Part shown: positions 15,683 to 22,992 of the stretch, one piece after another | Position numbering within the stretch: the stretch's first letter is position 1 | How the letters are laid out: each line of letters begins with the position of its first letter | Source of the DNA: Flavobacteriaceae bacterium UBA2540 | Lineage (GTDB): Bacteria; Bacteroidota; Bacteroidia; Flavobacteriales; Flavobacteriaceae | Direction of reading: 5' to 3' | DNA length: 25,180 nt | Assembly (NCBI GenBank): GCA_002340765.1 | Contig: DDMS01000012.1 | Coordinates: 1 to 25,180, forward strand | The notes under the pieces: generated by a model | The model's input: only the letters and a program-made list of their open reading frames with translations | The model's database searches: none | Told to the model about the DNA's origin: nothing | Program-made: the position numbers and the translations under genes

Positions 15683-16099
15683 ATGATTGATATTCGAAAA
15701 GATAAGAAATTAGTACTTTTAGATGGTGTTTGTAACTTGTGCAACAGTGTGGTGTTTAAAATCATTAAATACGACAAAAAAGATACTTTTCTGTTTGCCA
15801 ATCTCCAATCAGAGGTTGGAAAACAAATTACTGATTATCTGAAAATAGACATCAAAAAAGTAGATTCCATCATTTTATATGAACCTGGTGTTTCTTACGA
15901 AATCAAAAGTTCGGCAGCTATAAAAATCATGAACGATTTTGGTGGATGGTGGTTTTTGACCAAAATATTATGGTTGTTTCCATTAGGTTTTAGAGATGCT
16001 TTGTATGACATCATTGCTAAAAATCGCTATAAATGGTTTGGGAAAAAAGAAAGTTGTATGGTGCCTAATGACGAAATTAAAGCTAAATTTTTATCATAA
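15683..16099 (+). CDS. DCC-family (DUF393) thiol-disulfide oxidoreductase-like protein
   Basis: The product is a 138-residue member of the DCC family, named after the conserved DGxCxxC motif near the N-terminus, here DGVCNLC with Asp14, Cys17 and Cys20. The CxxC pair suggests a thioredoxin-like redox role, but the family is poorly characterised. The LFANLQSE segment and a hydrophobic part near 85-110 (WWFLTKILWLFPLGFRDALY) are typical of the family. It abuts the HAD phosphatase gene: the TAA stop is directly followed by the next ATG, so the two are very likely co-translated. Confidence 0.85.
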   Translation: MIDIRKDKKLVLLDGVCNLCNSVVFKIIKYDKKDTFLFANLQSEVGKQITDYLKIDIKKVDSIILYEPGVSYEIKSSAAIKIMNDFGGWWFLTKILWLFPLGFRDALYDIIAKNRYKWFGKKESCMVPNDEIKAKFLS

Positions 16100-16756
16100 A
16101 TGATATTGCCAACAAAGATTCAATGCATCATATTTGATATGGATGGCGTAATTATAGATTCTGAGGAAATCCACAAAAAAGCGTATTTTGAGACTTTTGA
16201 TGCAGTTGGCGTTAAAGTTAATGACGATTTGTATAAAACATTTACAGGCTCCTCTACTTTGAATGCTTTTCAAAAATTGGTGGCGTATTTTCAGCTGGAT
16301 ATCAATCCACAAGAATTGTTGTTGGATAAGCGAAAACGCTATGTGAATTATTTTGAAAATGATCCTACCTTACATTTGGTTTCTGGAGTTGAAGATTTGA
16401 TAAAAAAAGCCCATCAAAAAGGATTGACATTGATTTTAGCTTCTTCTTCAGCCATGGAAAACATTGAACGTGTTTTCAATCGTTTTCAATTGCAAGAATA
16501 TTTCACTGCGAAAATTAGTGGTGCTGAATTAAAAGCGTCTAAACCAAATCCTGAAATTTTTGAAAAAGCAGTAATGATGTCAGGGGTTTCTATACAAAAT
16601 TGTGTTGTAATTGAAGATTCTGATAATGGAATTGAAGCTGCAAACAGCGCAGGAATTTTTGTATTTGGTTATAAAAACCCTTTGACTACTGATCAAAAGT
16701 TGGAAAAAGCAGACTTGATTATTGATGATTTAAGAGAAGTTGAAAACTATATTTAG
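16100..16756 (+). CDS. HAD-superfamily phosphatase (beta-phosphoglucomutase-like)
   Basis: The product is a 218-residue haloacid dehalogenase-type hydrolase. Motif I is FDMDGVIIDSE, with nucleophile Asp13 and acid/base Asp15. Motif II is the LASSSA serine, and motif III the Lys in ASKPNPEIF. Motif IV is IEDSDNGIEAA. An alpha-helical cap sits between motifs I and II, as in the sugar-phosphate phosphatase/phosphoglucomutase group. The substrate (a small phosphorylated sugar or similar) cannot be fixed from sequence. It starts immediately after the DCC gene stop and ends 7 bases from a convergent gene, leaving no room for a terminator between them. Confidence 0.87.
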   Translation: MILPTKIQCIIFDMDGVIIDSEEIHKKAYFETFDAVGVKVNDDLYKTFTGSSTLNAFQKLVAYFQLDINPQELLLDKRKRYVNYFENDPTLHLVSGVEDLIKKAHQKGLTLILASSSAMENIERVFNRFQLQEYFTAKISGAELKASKPNPEIFEKAVMMSGVSIQNCVVIEDSDNGIEAANSAGIFVFGYKNPLTTDQKLEKADLIIDDLREVENYI

Positions 16757-16763
16757 TTACAAA

Positions 16764-17093
16764 TTATCCAATAATCTTCTTTAACACAGCAAACAGATTT
16801 TTCTCAAAAATATCCACAGTTCCATCAGCAAAAAAAACATTTTTGATATCTCTTATAATGGCTTCTTTTTCTGATTGAGATAAATTATTTTCAGAAACAT
16901 ACTGCTGAATTTTATCCAACTTTTGGTCTTCAGCATCCACAACAACTTCTGTATGAATTCTGTGAAATGTCTTGTCATCAACTTTTGATAAAATAAAATT
17001 CAACTCTGCTGAATCTTCAAAATAATCGCAATGAGCCGCATACAAAAGTACGTATGCTAAAAATTCCTCTCTTGTCCAATCGTTATTTTTCAT
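16764..17093 (-). CDS. Small TerB-like acidic helical protein
   Basis: The product is about 109 residues if translation starts at MKNNDWTREEF (17093). The longer open frame to 17186 lies within the preceding gene and its extra residues look unlike the family. The sequence is all-helical and acidic, with FADGTVDIFEKNLFAVLKKI near the end recalling the TerB fold seen in tellurite-resistance-related and many unrelated proteins. No catalytic residues are evident. The start overlaps the last 11 bases of the sulfurtransferase gene, so translation is probably coupled. The function is unknown; the TerB assignment is moderate. Confidence 0.6.
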   Translation of the reverse strand: MKNNDWTREEFLAYVLLYAAHCDYFEDSAELNFILSKVDDKTFHRIHTEVVVDAEDQKLDKIQQYVSENNLSQSEKEAIIRDIKNVFFADGTVDIFEKNLFAVLKKIIG

Positions 17094-17943
17094 GGTATAT
17101 TTCGATGGGTAAATTTGGTAAAATGCCCCATTCAGTCCAAGAACCATCATAGACTGAATGATTTTTGATTTCTGCAATTTCAGCACTCAACGCTAAAACT
17201 GAGGCTGTAATTCCTGATCCACAAGAAAAAATCATGGGTTTATATGAAGGATTTTTTGATTGAAAAACCGTTTGTAATTTTTGATTAGATTTCATTTTTG
17301 TACCAGTCAAAATAGCGGTGTGTGGCAAACTCACTGATTTTGGAATTCGTCCACTTTTCACTTCTTTTCTGGGCTCAGGTTCTGTTCCGTAAAAACGACC
17401 TTCAGAACGTGCATCTAAAATTAAGCTTTCATTTGAATTTAGATTTTCAAGAATATCATCGACAAAAGAAATCTTTTGTGATTGATAATTTGATTTGAAA
17501 TTTCCTTCAGAAAGTTTCTTTTCTCTGGGTTTTTCAATGGGATAATTTTGTGCTTTCCACGCAGGAAATCCACCATCTAACACTGCGATATTGGTAAATC
17601 CCATCAATTGAAACATCCACCAAACTCTAGGACTTGAATAGATTCCTAAATCGTCATACACCACTATACACTGTTCTTTTTGAATTCCGAATTTTCGAGC
17701 TTTCTCTTGAAATTTTTCTGGAGATACCATGGTATTTGGAAAAGGTGCATCAGCATCTGAAAAATCATTCAAATCAAAAAATAAGGCATTTTTGATTTGA
17801 AATTTTTTTTTAATTACATCCGATTTTTTAGCACCAACTTTTGGAATTGTTGCATCCAAAATTAGGAGTGATGGATTGTCTAAATGCTGAAACAACCATG
17901 CTTCTGAAATTAATGGAGAAGGAACTTGTAAAGACATCGTCAT
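17083..17943 (-). CDS. Two-domain sulfurtransferase (3-mercaptopyruvate/thiosulfate type)
   Basis: The product is a 286-residue tandem rhodanese protein. The inactive N-terminal domain covers about 10-135, and the active C-terminal domain holds Cys241 in the loop CGSGITA. The CGSG[IV]TA loop is typical of mercaptopyruvate sulfurtransferases of the SseA group, which move sulfur from 3-mercaptopyruvate to thiol acceptors or cyanide in the cytosol. Other marks are the DARSEGRFYG segment (177-186) and GRIPKSVSLPH (198-208). The start overlaps the stop of the symporter gene as ATGA, a coupling arrangement. An alternative start is Met3. Confidence 0.9.
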   Translation of the reverse strand: MTMSLQVPSPLISEAWLFQHLDNPSLLILDATIPKVGAKKSDVIKKKFQIKNALFFDLNDFSDADAPFPNTMVSPEKFQEKARKFGIQKEQCIVVYDDLGIYSSPRVWWMFQLMGFTNIAVLDGGFPAWKAQNYPIEKPREKKLSEGNFKSNYQSQKISFVDDILENLNSNESLILDARSEGRFYGTEPEPRKEVKSGRIPKSVSLPHTAILTGTKMKSNQKLQTVFQSKNPSYKPMIFSCGSGITASVLALSAEIAEIKNHSVYDGSWTEWGILPNLPIEIYHEK

Positions 17944-19265
17944 TTTATTTCATCTAAATTGTCATCCCAATTTTTAGGTTTTGGATTCCCTAACTTTCCG
18001 ATAGAATTTGCAATTAATACAGAAACAGTTGCATCTCCAGTTACATTTACCACAGTTCTACACATATCTAAAGGCCTGTCAACAGCGAAAATCAACGCCA
18101 AACCAATGGCCAATTTATCAGATGGAAAATCAATAGATTCTAGTACAATAACCAACATTACCATTCCTGCACCTGGCACAGCAGCTGAACCAATGGAAGC
18201 TAATAATGCTGTTAAAATGATGGTTAATTGATCAGCAAAAGTCAAATCGAAACTCAGTGCTTGTGCAATAAAAACGGCTGCAACTGCTTGATATAAACTT
18301 GTTCCATCCATATTAATTGTTGCGCCAACAGGCAACACAAAACTAGAAACTTCTTTGTCAACACCAATATGTTCTTCTACTCTTTCCATAGTTATTGGCA
18401 AAGTTGCAGCACTTGAACTTGTGGAAAAAGCTAATAATTGAGCAGGACTTAATTGTTTTAAAAACCAAAACGGATTCATTTTGGTAAAAACACTAATGAG
18501 GAATGTGTAGAAAGAAATCATCAGTAATAATCCAATCACCACAGTTCCAGCATATTTTAATAAAGCCACTAATAAATCAGGATCATCTGAAGAAACAACT
18601 ACATTTGTCAATAATGCAAAAACAGCATAGGGTGCAGAAAGCATAATGATATCTACCATTTTCAGAATTACTTCGTTCAGTGAATCAAAAAAATCTTTCA
18701 AAGGTTTTGCTCTTTTTTCTCCAATCAGTAACATAGAAATCCCGAGGAAAATAGTAAAAAAGATGACTTGCAACATGGCAGAATTATCAACCATCGCTTT
18801 CAAGGCATTGTCAGGAACAATATCTACTAAAAATTGTAATGGACCTGAACCTTTTTGTTTGGATGCTTCTGCTAATTTTGATTGCACATCTCCACTATTT
18901 GCATAGGTTTCTGTTAATTTTTGGATTGTTCCCTCTGAAATTCCATCTCCTGGTTTTAAAACATTTACCAATAATAACCCAATGGTAATGGCAATGACAG
19001 TTGTCCCAATATAAATTGACATGGTTTTTAATCCAATATTTTTGAATTTTGAAATGTCTTTCAAATCAGAAATTCCCTTTACTAAGGAAGCAAGAATTAA
19101 AGGAATTGCAATGAGTTTCAGCAGTTTCACAAAAATTGTCCCAAAAGGATTGATCCAATTGGCAACGAAAGTAGCTCCTCCATCAATGGTTGTCATTCCC
19201 AATCCAAAGAGAATTCCGACAATCATTCCTATTAAAATCTTCCAATGTAATGCTAGTTTTTTCAT
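17940..19265 (-). CDS. Dicarboxylate/amino-acid:cation symporter (DAACS family)
   Basis: This is a 441-residue inner-membrane carrier of the glutamate/aspartate/C4-dicarboxylate family, which uses a Na+ or H+ gradient for uptake. About eight membrane helices plus two re-entrant loops fit the known fold. The first loop motif is the serine-rich SSSAATLP, the Na+-site motif is NMDGTSLY, and the substrate-site helix contains DRPLDMCRTVVNVTGDA. In characterised members an Asp and an Arg or Gln in this last helix set substrate preference; here the sequence DMCRT keeps both charged residues, which leans to acidic amino acids. It is the first gene of a three-gene operon with the sulfurtransferase and TerB-like protein. 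Confidence 0.92.
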   Translation of the reverse strand: MKKLALHWKILIGMIVGILFGLGMTTIDGGATFVANWINPFGTIFVKLLKLIAIPLILASLVKGISDLKDISKFKNIGLKTMSIYIGTTVIAITIGLLLVNVLKPGDGISEGTIQKLTETYANSGDVQSKLAEASKQKGSGPLQFLVDIVPDNALKAMVDNSAMLQVIFFTIFLGISMLLIGEKRAKPLKDFFDSLNEVILKMVDIIMLSAPYAVFALLTNVVVSSDDPDLLVALLKYAGTVVIGLLLMISFYTFLISVFTKMNPFWFLKQLSPAQLLAFSTSSSAATLPITMERVEEHIGVDKEVSSFVLPVGATINMDGTSLYQAVAAVFIAQALSFDLTFADQLTIILTALLASIGSAAVPGAGMVMLVIVLESIDFPSDKLAIGLALIFAVDRPLDMCRTVVNVTGDATVSVLIANSIGKLGNPKPKNWDDNLDEIK

Positions 19266-19457
19266 GTATGTAGTTCAATAATTATCAGTTTGAAAGGTAA
19301 AAAAAATAGTTAGAATTCCGAGATACTTTCTTTGTTTATTGTCGATTTTTGAATGAATAAGTCAATAAGCACTTAAATACGAGTTTTCCTAAATAAAATA
19401 TAGGATTGCAGTATCAATGAATTGCAATAAAAAAGACGTATTTGTAAATAGAAAGAT
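19266..19457. other. Intergenic region between bshA and the symporter operon
   Basis: No gene is seen in this 192-base stretch. On the minus strand TACCTTTC near 19286-19293 misses the -7 consensus by one base and could serve the symporter operon. A short palindrome of weak strength (ATTGCA/TGCAAT near 19404-19427) is not followed by a T run on the transcribed strand, so I do not call a terminator for bshA. Confidence 0.3.
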
Positions 19458-20591
19458 TTAATCCTTTACTTTATAACAAGATTTATACACTTCTTCATAC
19501 ACAGGCAAGATATTTTGAATAGAGAATTTCTTGGCATGTTCAACAGCATTTGTTTTAAAACGATTCAAGGTTTTATCATCTTTTAAAATAGAAATTGCAT
19601 TTTTTGCCATGTCATCAATATCCTCTAAATCACTTAAATAACCTGTAACTCCATGAATATTGACTTCTGGCAAACCTCCCGTATTTGTTGAAATAACAGG
19701 GGTTCTTGCAGCCATGGCTTCTAAAGCCGCTAATCCAAAACTCTCGGTTTGTGAAGGCAACAAAAACAAATCAGAATAACATAAAATTTTAGTAACTTCT
19801 GTACTATTTCCTAAAAAATAGACGCTGTCTTTAATTTTGAGTTTTTTAGTCAAGTTTTCCGCTTTTATTCTTTCAGGTCCTTCTCCAACTAATAATAATT
19901 TGGAAGGAATTTCTTTCTGAACTTCATAGAAAATTTTGATAACATCTTCTATTCGTTTCACTTTTCTAAAATTACTAATATGTGTAATGATACGTTCTTC
20001 TGGGGTTGCCAAAGCATTTCTATTACACTCTTCATCTTGTGCTTTTTCGTATTTTTTGATATCAATAAAATTATAAATTACCTGAATTTCTTTGTTTACA
20101 TGAAACAATTCGTTGGTAGTTTCTTTCAAATTATTAGAAACTGCAGTCACCACATCAGAATGATTGATACTGAATTCAACAGCTGCTTTGTAGGTTGGAT
20201 GACTTCCCACTAATGTGATATCAGTTCCATGCAATGTAGTTACTACTTTGATATTGATTCCTTTTTCCAACAACATTTGTTTAGCCATATATGCTGCATA
20301 GGCATGTGGAATTGCATAATGCACATGCAATACTTCTAAATGGTATTTTTTGACCACTTCCACCATTTTACTAGACAAAGCCAATTCATAAGGCTGGTAT
20401 TGAAAAAGTGGGTATTCTTCAATCAATACTTGATGAAAATGCAGTTTATGAGATAAAAAATCCAAACGAAAAGGCTGATTGTATGTGATAAAATGCACTT
20501 CATGACCATTGTCTGCCAAAGCCATTCCTAATTCTGTTGCCACTACTCCACTTCCTCCAAATGTTGGATAACAAACAATACCTATTTTCAT
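19458..20591 (-). CDS. bshA: N-acetyl-alpha-D-glucosaminyl L-malate synthase (bacillithiol biosynthesis)
   Basis: The 377-residue product is a GT4 glycosyltransferase that joins UDP-N-acetylglucosamine and L-malate, the first step of bacillithiol synthesis. The start MKIGIVCYPTFGGSGVVATE (20591) is the canonical N-terminus with the nucleotide-sugar Gly-rich loop; an upstream ATG at 20618 would add nine basic residues and is unlikely. HVHYAIPHAYAAYMAK (about 100-115), the GEGPER donor-site motif and ESFGLAALEAMA with the E-x7-E pair follow. All are features of BshA. Other bacillithiol genes are not in the window. It is flanked by a terminator on its upstream side. Confidence 0.94.
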   Translation of the reverse strand: MKIGIVCYPTFGGSGVVATELGMALADNGHEVHFITYNQPFRLDFLSHKLHFHQVLIEEYPLFQYQPYELALSSKMVEVVKKYHLEVLHVHYAIPHAYAAYMAKQMLLEKGINIKVVTTLHGTDITLVGSHPTYKAAVEFSINHSDVVTAVSNNLKETTNELFHVNKEIQVIYNFIDIKKYEKAQDEECNRNALATPEERIITHISNFRKVKRIEDVIKIFYEVQKEIPSKLLLVGEGPERIKAENLTKKLKIKDSVYFLGNSTEVTKILCYSDLFLLPSQTESFGLAALEAMAARTPVISTNTGGLPEVNIHGVTGYLSDLEDIDDMAKNAISILKDDKTLNRFKTNAVEHAKKFSIQNILPVYEEVYKSCYKVKD

Positions 20592-20672
20592 TTTTTTTGA
20601 TTGATTTTTTATGCGCACTTCTTCAGTTGTAAAGATAAAGGTAATCTAACAGTTTCATTCTTAATAAAAACT

Positions 20673-20705
20673 AAAAAAAACCTACAAAAAAGAATTGTAG
20701 GTTTT
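20673..20705 (-). terminator. Rho-independent terminator of the transketolase subunit gene
   Basis: AAAACCTACAA (20677-20687) pairs with TTGTAGGTTTT (20695-20705) over 11 bases around a 7-base loop. On the minus strand eight T follow the stem core. It lies 24 bases past the stop codon at 20729. Confidence 0.8.
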
Positions 20706-20728
20706 ATAAATACATTATTGAGAGGAAA

Positions 20729-21574
20729 TTAATAATCTCCTAAAGTTGCTGGATTTTGCGCCAAAGCACTTTCTAATTGTGCATCATTGGGTGCTTTTCC
20801 ATGCCAAGCATGCGTATGCATCATAAAATCAACGCCATTTCCCATTTCTGTATATAATAAAATACACACTGGTTTTTGTTTTCCTGTCATTGATTTTGCC
20901 GTTTTTAATCCTGATAAAATGGCTTCAATATCATTCCCTTCTTTTACTTCTAAAACTTCCCAACCAAAAGCTTCAAATTTTGCTTTCAAACTTCCCATTG
21001 GTAATACTTCGTTAGTAGCACCATCTATTTGCTTTCCATTTACATCAATGGTAGCAATAATATTATCTACTTTTTTTGCTGCAGCATACATGATTGCTTC
21101 CCAATTTTGACCTTCTTGCAATTCTCCATCACCATGCAAAGAATACACTAATTTCGAATCATTATTTAACTTTTTTGCTTGGGCAGTTCCCAAAGCAACA
21201 GACAATCCTTGACCTAATGAACCAGAAGCAATTCTAATTCCTGGCAAGCCTTCATGCGTTGTTGGGTGTCCTTGCAAACGAGAATCAATGTGTCTAAAAG
21301 TTGCCAATTCTGAAACTGGAAAAAATCCACTGTGTGCTAAAACGCTATAAAAAACAGGCGAAATATGTCCATTTGAAAGGAAAAAAACATCTTCATTGAT
21401 TCCATCCATATTGAAATCAGTGGAATATTCCATCACTTCTTGATATAAACAAGTGAAAAATTCTGCACATCCTAATGAACCTCCAGGGTGTCCTGAATTT
21501 ACTGCATGTACCATGCGTAAAATATCTCTACGAACTTGTTGAGTGAAATCTTGTAATTGTTGAGTTGTTGGCAT
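20729..21574 (-). CDS. Transketolase, N-terminal (TPP pyrophosphate-binding) subunit
   Basis: The 281-residue product is the N-terminal half of a split transketolase, the thiamine-diphosphate enzyme that moves two-carbon ketol units in the pentose phosphate pathway. The HPGGSLG segment (29-35), the FFLSNGHISP segment, and the TPP/Mg motif GDGELQEGQNWEA with a downstream IDVNGKQIDG loop are intact. The pyrimidine-binding and C-terminal domains are absent by length, and a separate C-terminal subunit must be provided. In the genomes I know this partner usually follows directly, but here a terminator and then bshA follow. Start MPTTQQLQDFTQQVRRDI is consistent with the family. Confidence 0.92.
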   Translation of the reverse strand: MPTTQQLQDFTQQVRRDILRMVHAVNSGHPGGSLGCAEFFTCLYQEVMEYSTDFNMDGINEDVFFLSNGHISPVFYSVLAHSGFFPVSELATFRHIDSRLQGHPTTHEGLPGIRIASGSLGQGLSVALGTAQAKKLNNDSKLVYSLHGDGELQEGQNWEAIMYAAAKKVDNIIATIDVNGKQIDGATNEVLPMGSLKAKFEAFGWEVLEVKEGNDIEAILSGLKTAKSMTGKQKPVCILLYTEMGNGVDFMMHTHAWHGKAPNDAQLESALAQNPATLGDY

Positions 21575-21665
21575 TTGTTTGATTTAAATGGAGGTAAAAA
21601 TACAAAAGAGAGGATTATTAATGAGATAAATACTATAAAAATATCAGGGATTTATCAACAGAAAA

Positions 21666-22925
21666 CTACGTTTTTTCTTTTTTCTTTTTTGCAGCAGGAA
21701 ACAAAATATTATTCAAAATCAATCTATAGCCTGGAGAGTTTGGGTGTAAATCCAATTCCGTTTTTGGATCGCCAACTCTGTGCGTATAATCTTCAGGGTC
21801 ATGACCTCCATAAAAAGTAAACATTCCTTTTCCTTTAGTGCCGTGAATATAACGTGCTTCTTTGTTGACATTATTTTCACCTAAAATAATCACATTTGTT
21901 TTCAAAGTATTTCTATCAAAAGCAGTGGTTTGACCCATAAAACCTTTTACTAAAACTGTGTGATTTTGAGTAAGCATAGTTGGAATTGGATCCCATTTTG
22001 CTGAAAATTCAATTAAAGAAAAATAATCAGAAGTTTTTGGAATTGCACGTTTATTGGTCATATCAATAGAAGAAAATTCATAAACATTTGGATTTCTTTC
22101 TAGCTGAAAATCCTTAAATGCAAATGTTTTATCATAGTTTATTTTTGATTGATAATTTAATTCTGATGCATCTCCATCAAACATAGCTTCAGCAATATCA
22201 ACACCTTCAGCTGCCAAAGCAATATCAAAACTATCTGTTGCAGAGCACATTGCAAAAATAAATCCGCCTCCAATTACATAATCTCTGATTTTCCTTGCAA
22301 CTGCTAATTTTTCATCAGATACTTTAGAAAAGCCCAATTCTTTTGCTAATTTTTCAGCGGCTAATTTTTGTTCTACATACCAAGGAGCTGTCCTAAAAGA
22401 ACCATAAAATTTGCCATATTGCCCTGTAAAATCCTCATGATGCAAATGCAACCACTCATAAAAAAGGAGTTTATCTGCTAAAATTTCTTTGTCGTAGATC
22501 ACCTCAAATGAAATCTCTGCATAAGACAGAACCATAGTTACAGCATCATCCCAAGGCATTTTATCTTTGGGAGAATACACTGCAATTTTTGGGGCTTTTT
22601 CAAGAGTTATAGCTTCTTTGTTTGAGGAGGGTGATGAAATTTCTTCGAGAATGAGTTGCGATTTTGCGTCTGAGATAATTTCGTAGGAAACACCTCTAAT
22701 TTTGCATTCGTTTTCAATGGCTTTGTTGTTTTCAATTAAAAAAGCACCTCCATCATAATTCAATAACCATTTGGCTTTCAATCCATTTTGAAGTGAAAAA
22801 TAAACAATCCCGTATGCTTTTAAATGATTTTTTTGATTGTCATCATTCATAGGAATATAAATAAATTGTGCCAAAAATGAACTTGAAATCATCAAAAAAA
22901 CACTAAATAGTAACCGATTTTTCAT
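21666..22925 (-). CDS. Secreted protein usually labelled 'asparagine synthetase B', function unclear
   Basis: The product is about 419 residues starting MKNRLLFSVFLMIS (22925), with a Sec leader ending near FLAQ. The frame can be extended six residues to 22943, but the Met at 22925 gives a proper leader. Close relatives across Flavobacteriaceae carry the label asparagine synthetase B. However, the sequence shows neither a Cys-1 glutaminase domain nor the PP-loop ATP site of AsnB, and AsnB is cytosolic. Instead the segment KIAVYS, then LHLHHEDF (about 160-167) and GGGFIFAMCSATDSFD (Cys227) looks like a class I glutamine-amidotransferase-like fold with a nucleophile-elbow Cys. I infer a periplasmic or exported hydrolase-like protein. 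It lies downstream of dnaB, separated by a hairpin. Confidence 0.75.
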   Translation of the reverse strand: MKNRLLFSVFLMISSSFLAQFIYIPMNDDNQKNHLKAYGIVYFSLQNGLKAKWLLNYDGGAFLIENNKAIENECKIRGVSYEIISDAKSQLILEEISSPSSNKEAITLEKAPKIAVYSPKDKMPWDDAVTMVLSYAEISFEVIYDKEILADKLLFYEWLHLHHEDFTGQYGKFYGSFRTAPWYVEQKLAAEKLAKELGFSKVSDEKLAVARKIRDYVIGGGFIFAMCSATDSFDIALAAEGVDIAEAMFDGDASELNYQSKINYDKTFAFKDFQLERNPNVYEFSSIDMTNKRAIPKTSDYFSLIEFSAKWDPIPTMLTQNHTVLVKGFMGQTTAFDRNTLKTNVIILGENNVNKEARYIHGTKGKGMFTFYGGHDPEDYTHRVGDPKTELDLHPNSPGYRLILNNILFPAAKKKKEKT

Positions 22926-22936
22926 ACAAAAACTAA

Positions 22937-22968
22937 AATACACAATTACGCTGACGTAACTGTGTATT
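22937..22968 (-). terminator. Near-perfect hairpin after dnaB, probable terminator
   Basis: AATACACAATTACG (22937-22950) and CGTAACTGTGTATT (22955-22968) pair with one mismatch around a 4-base loop. On the minus strand a T-rich tail (TTAGTTTTTG) follows the stem. It lies 25 bases past the dnaB stop and only 11 bases before the next start codon, so an operator or attenuator role for the downstream gene is also possible. Confidence 0.6.
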
Positions 22969-22992
22969 TGTTATAAATTTATAAAAATTTAA

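Noticed and set aside
17094..17186. Longer N-terminus for the TerB-like protein
   Set aside because: It would lie wholly within the sulfurtransferase coding region and its residues do not look like the family; MKNNDWTREEF at 17093 is better.
19404..19427. ATTGCA ... TGCAAT stem as a bshA terminator
   Set aside because: The 6-base stem has a long loop and no T run on the minus strand.
20592..20618. Longer BshA start (MRIKNQSKK)
   Set aside because: BshA proteins start at MKIGIVCYP, and the extension is A/T-rich leader sequence.
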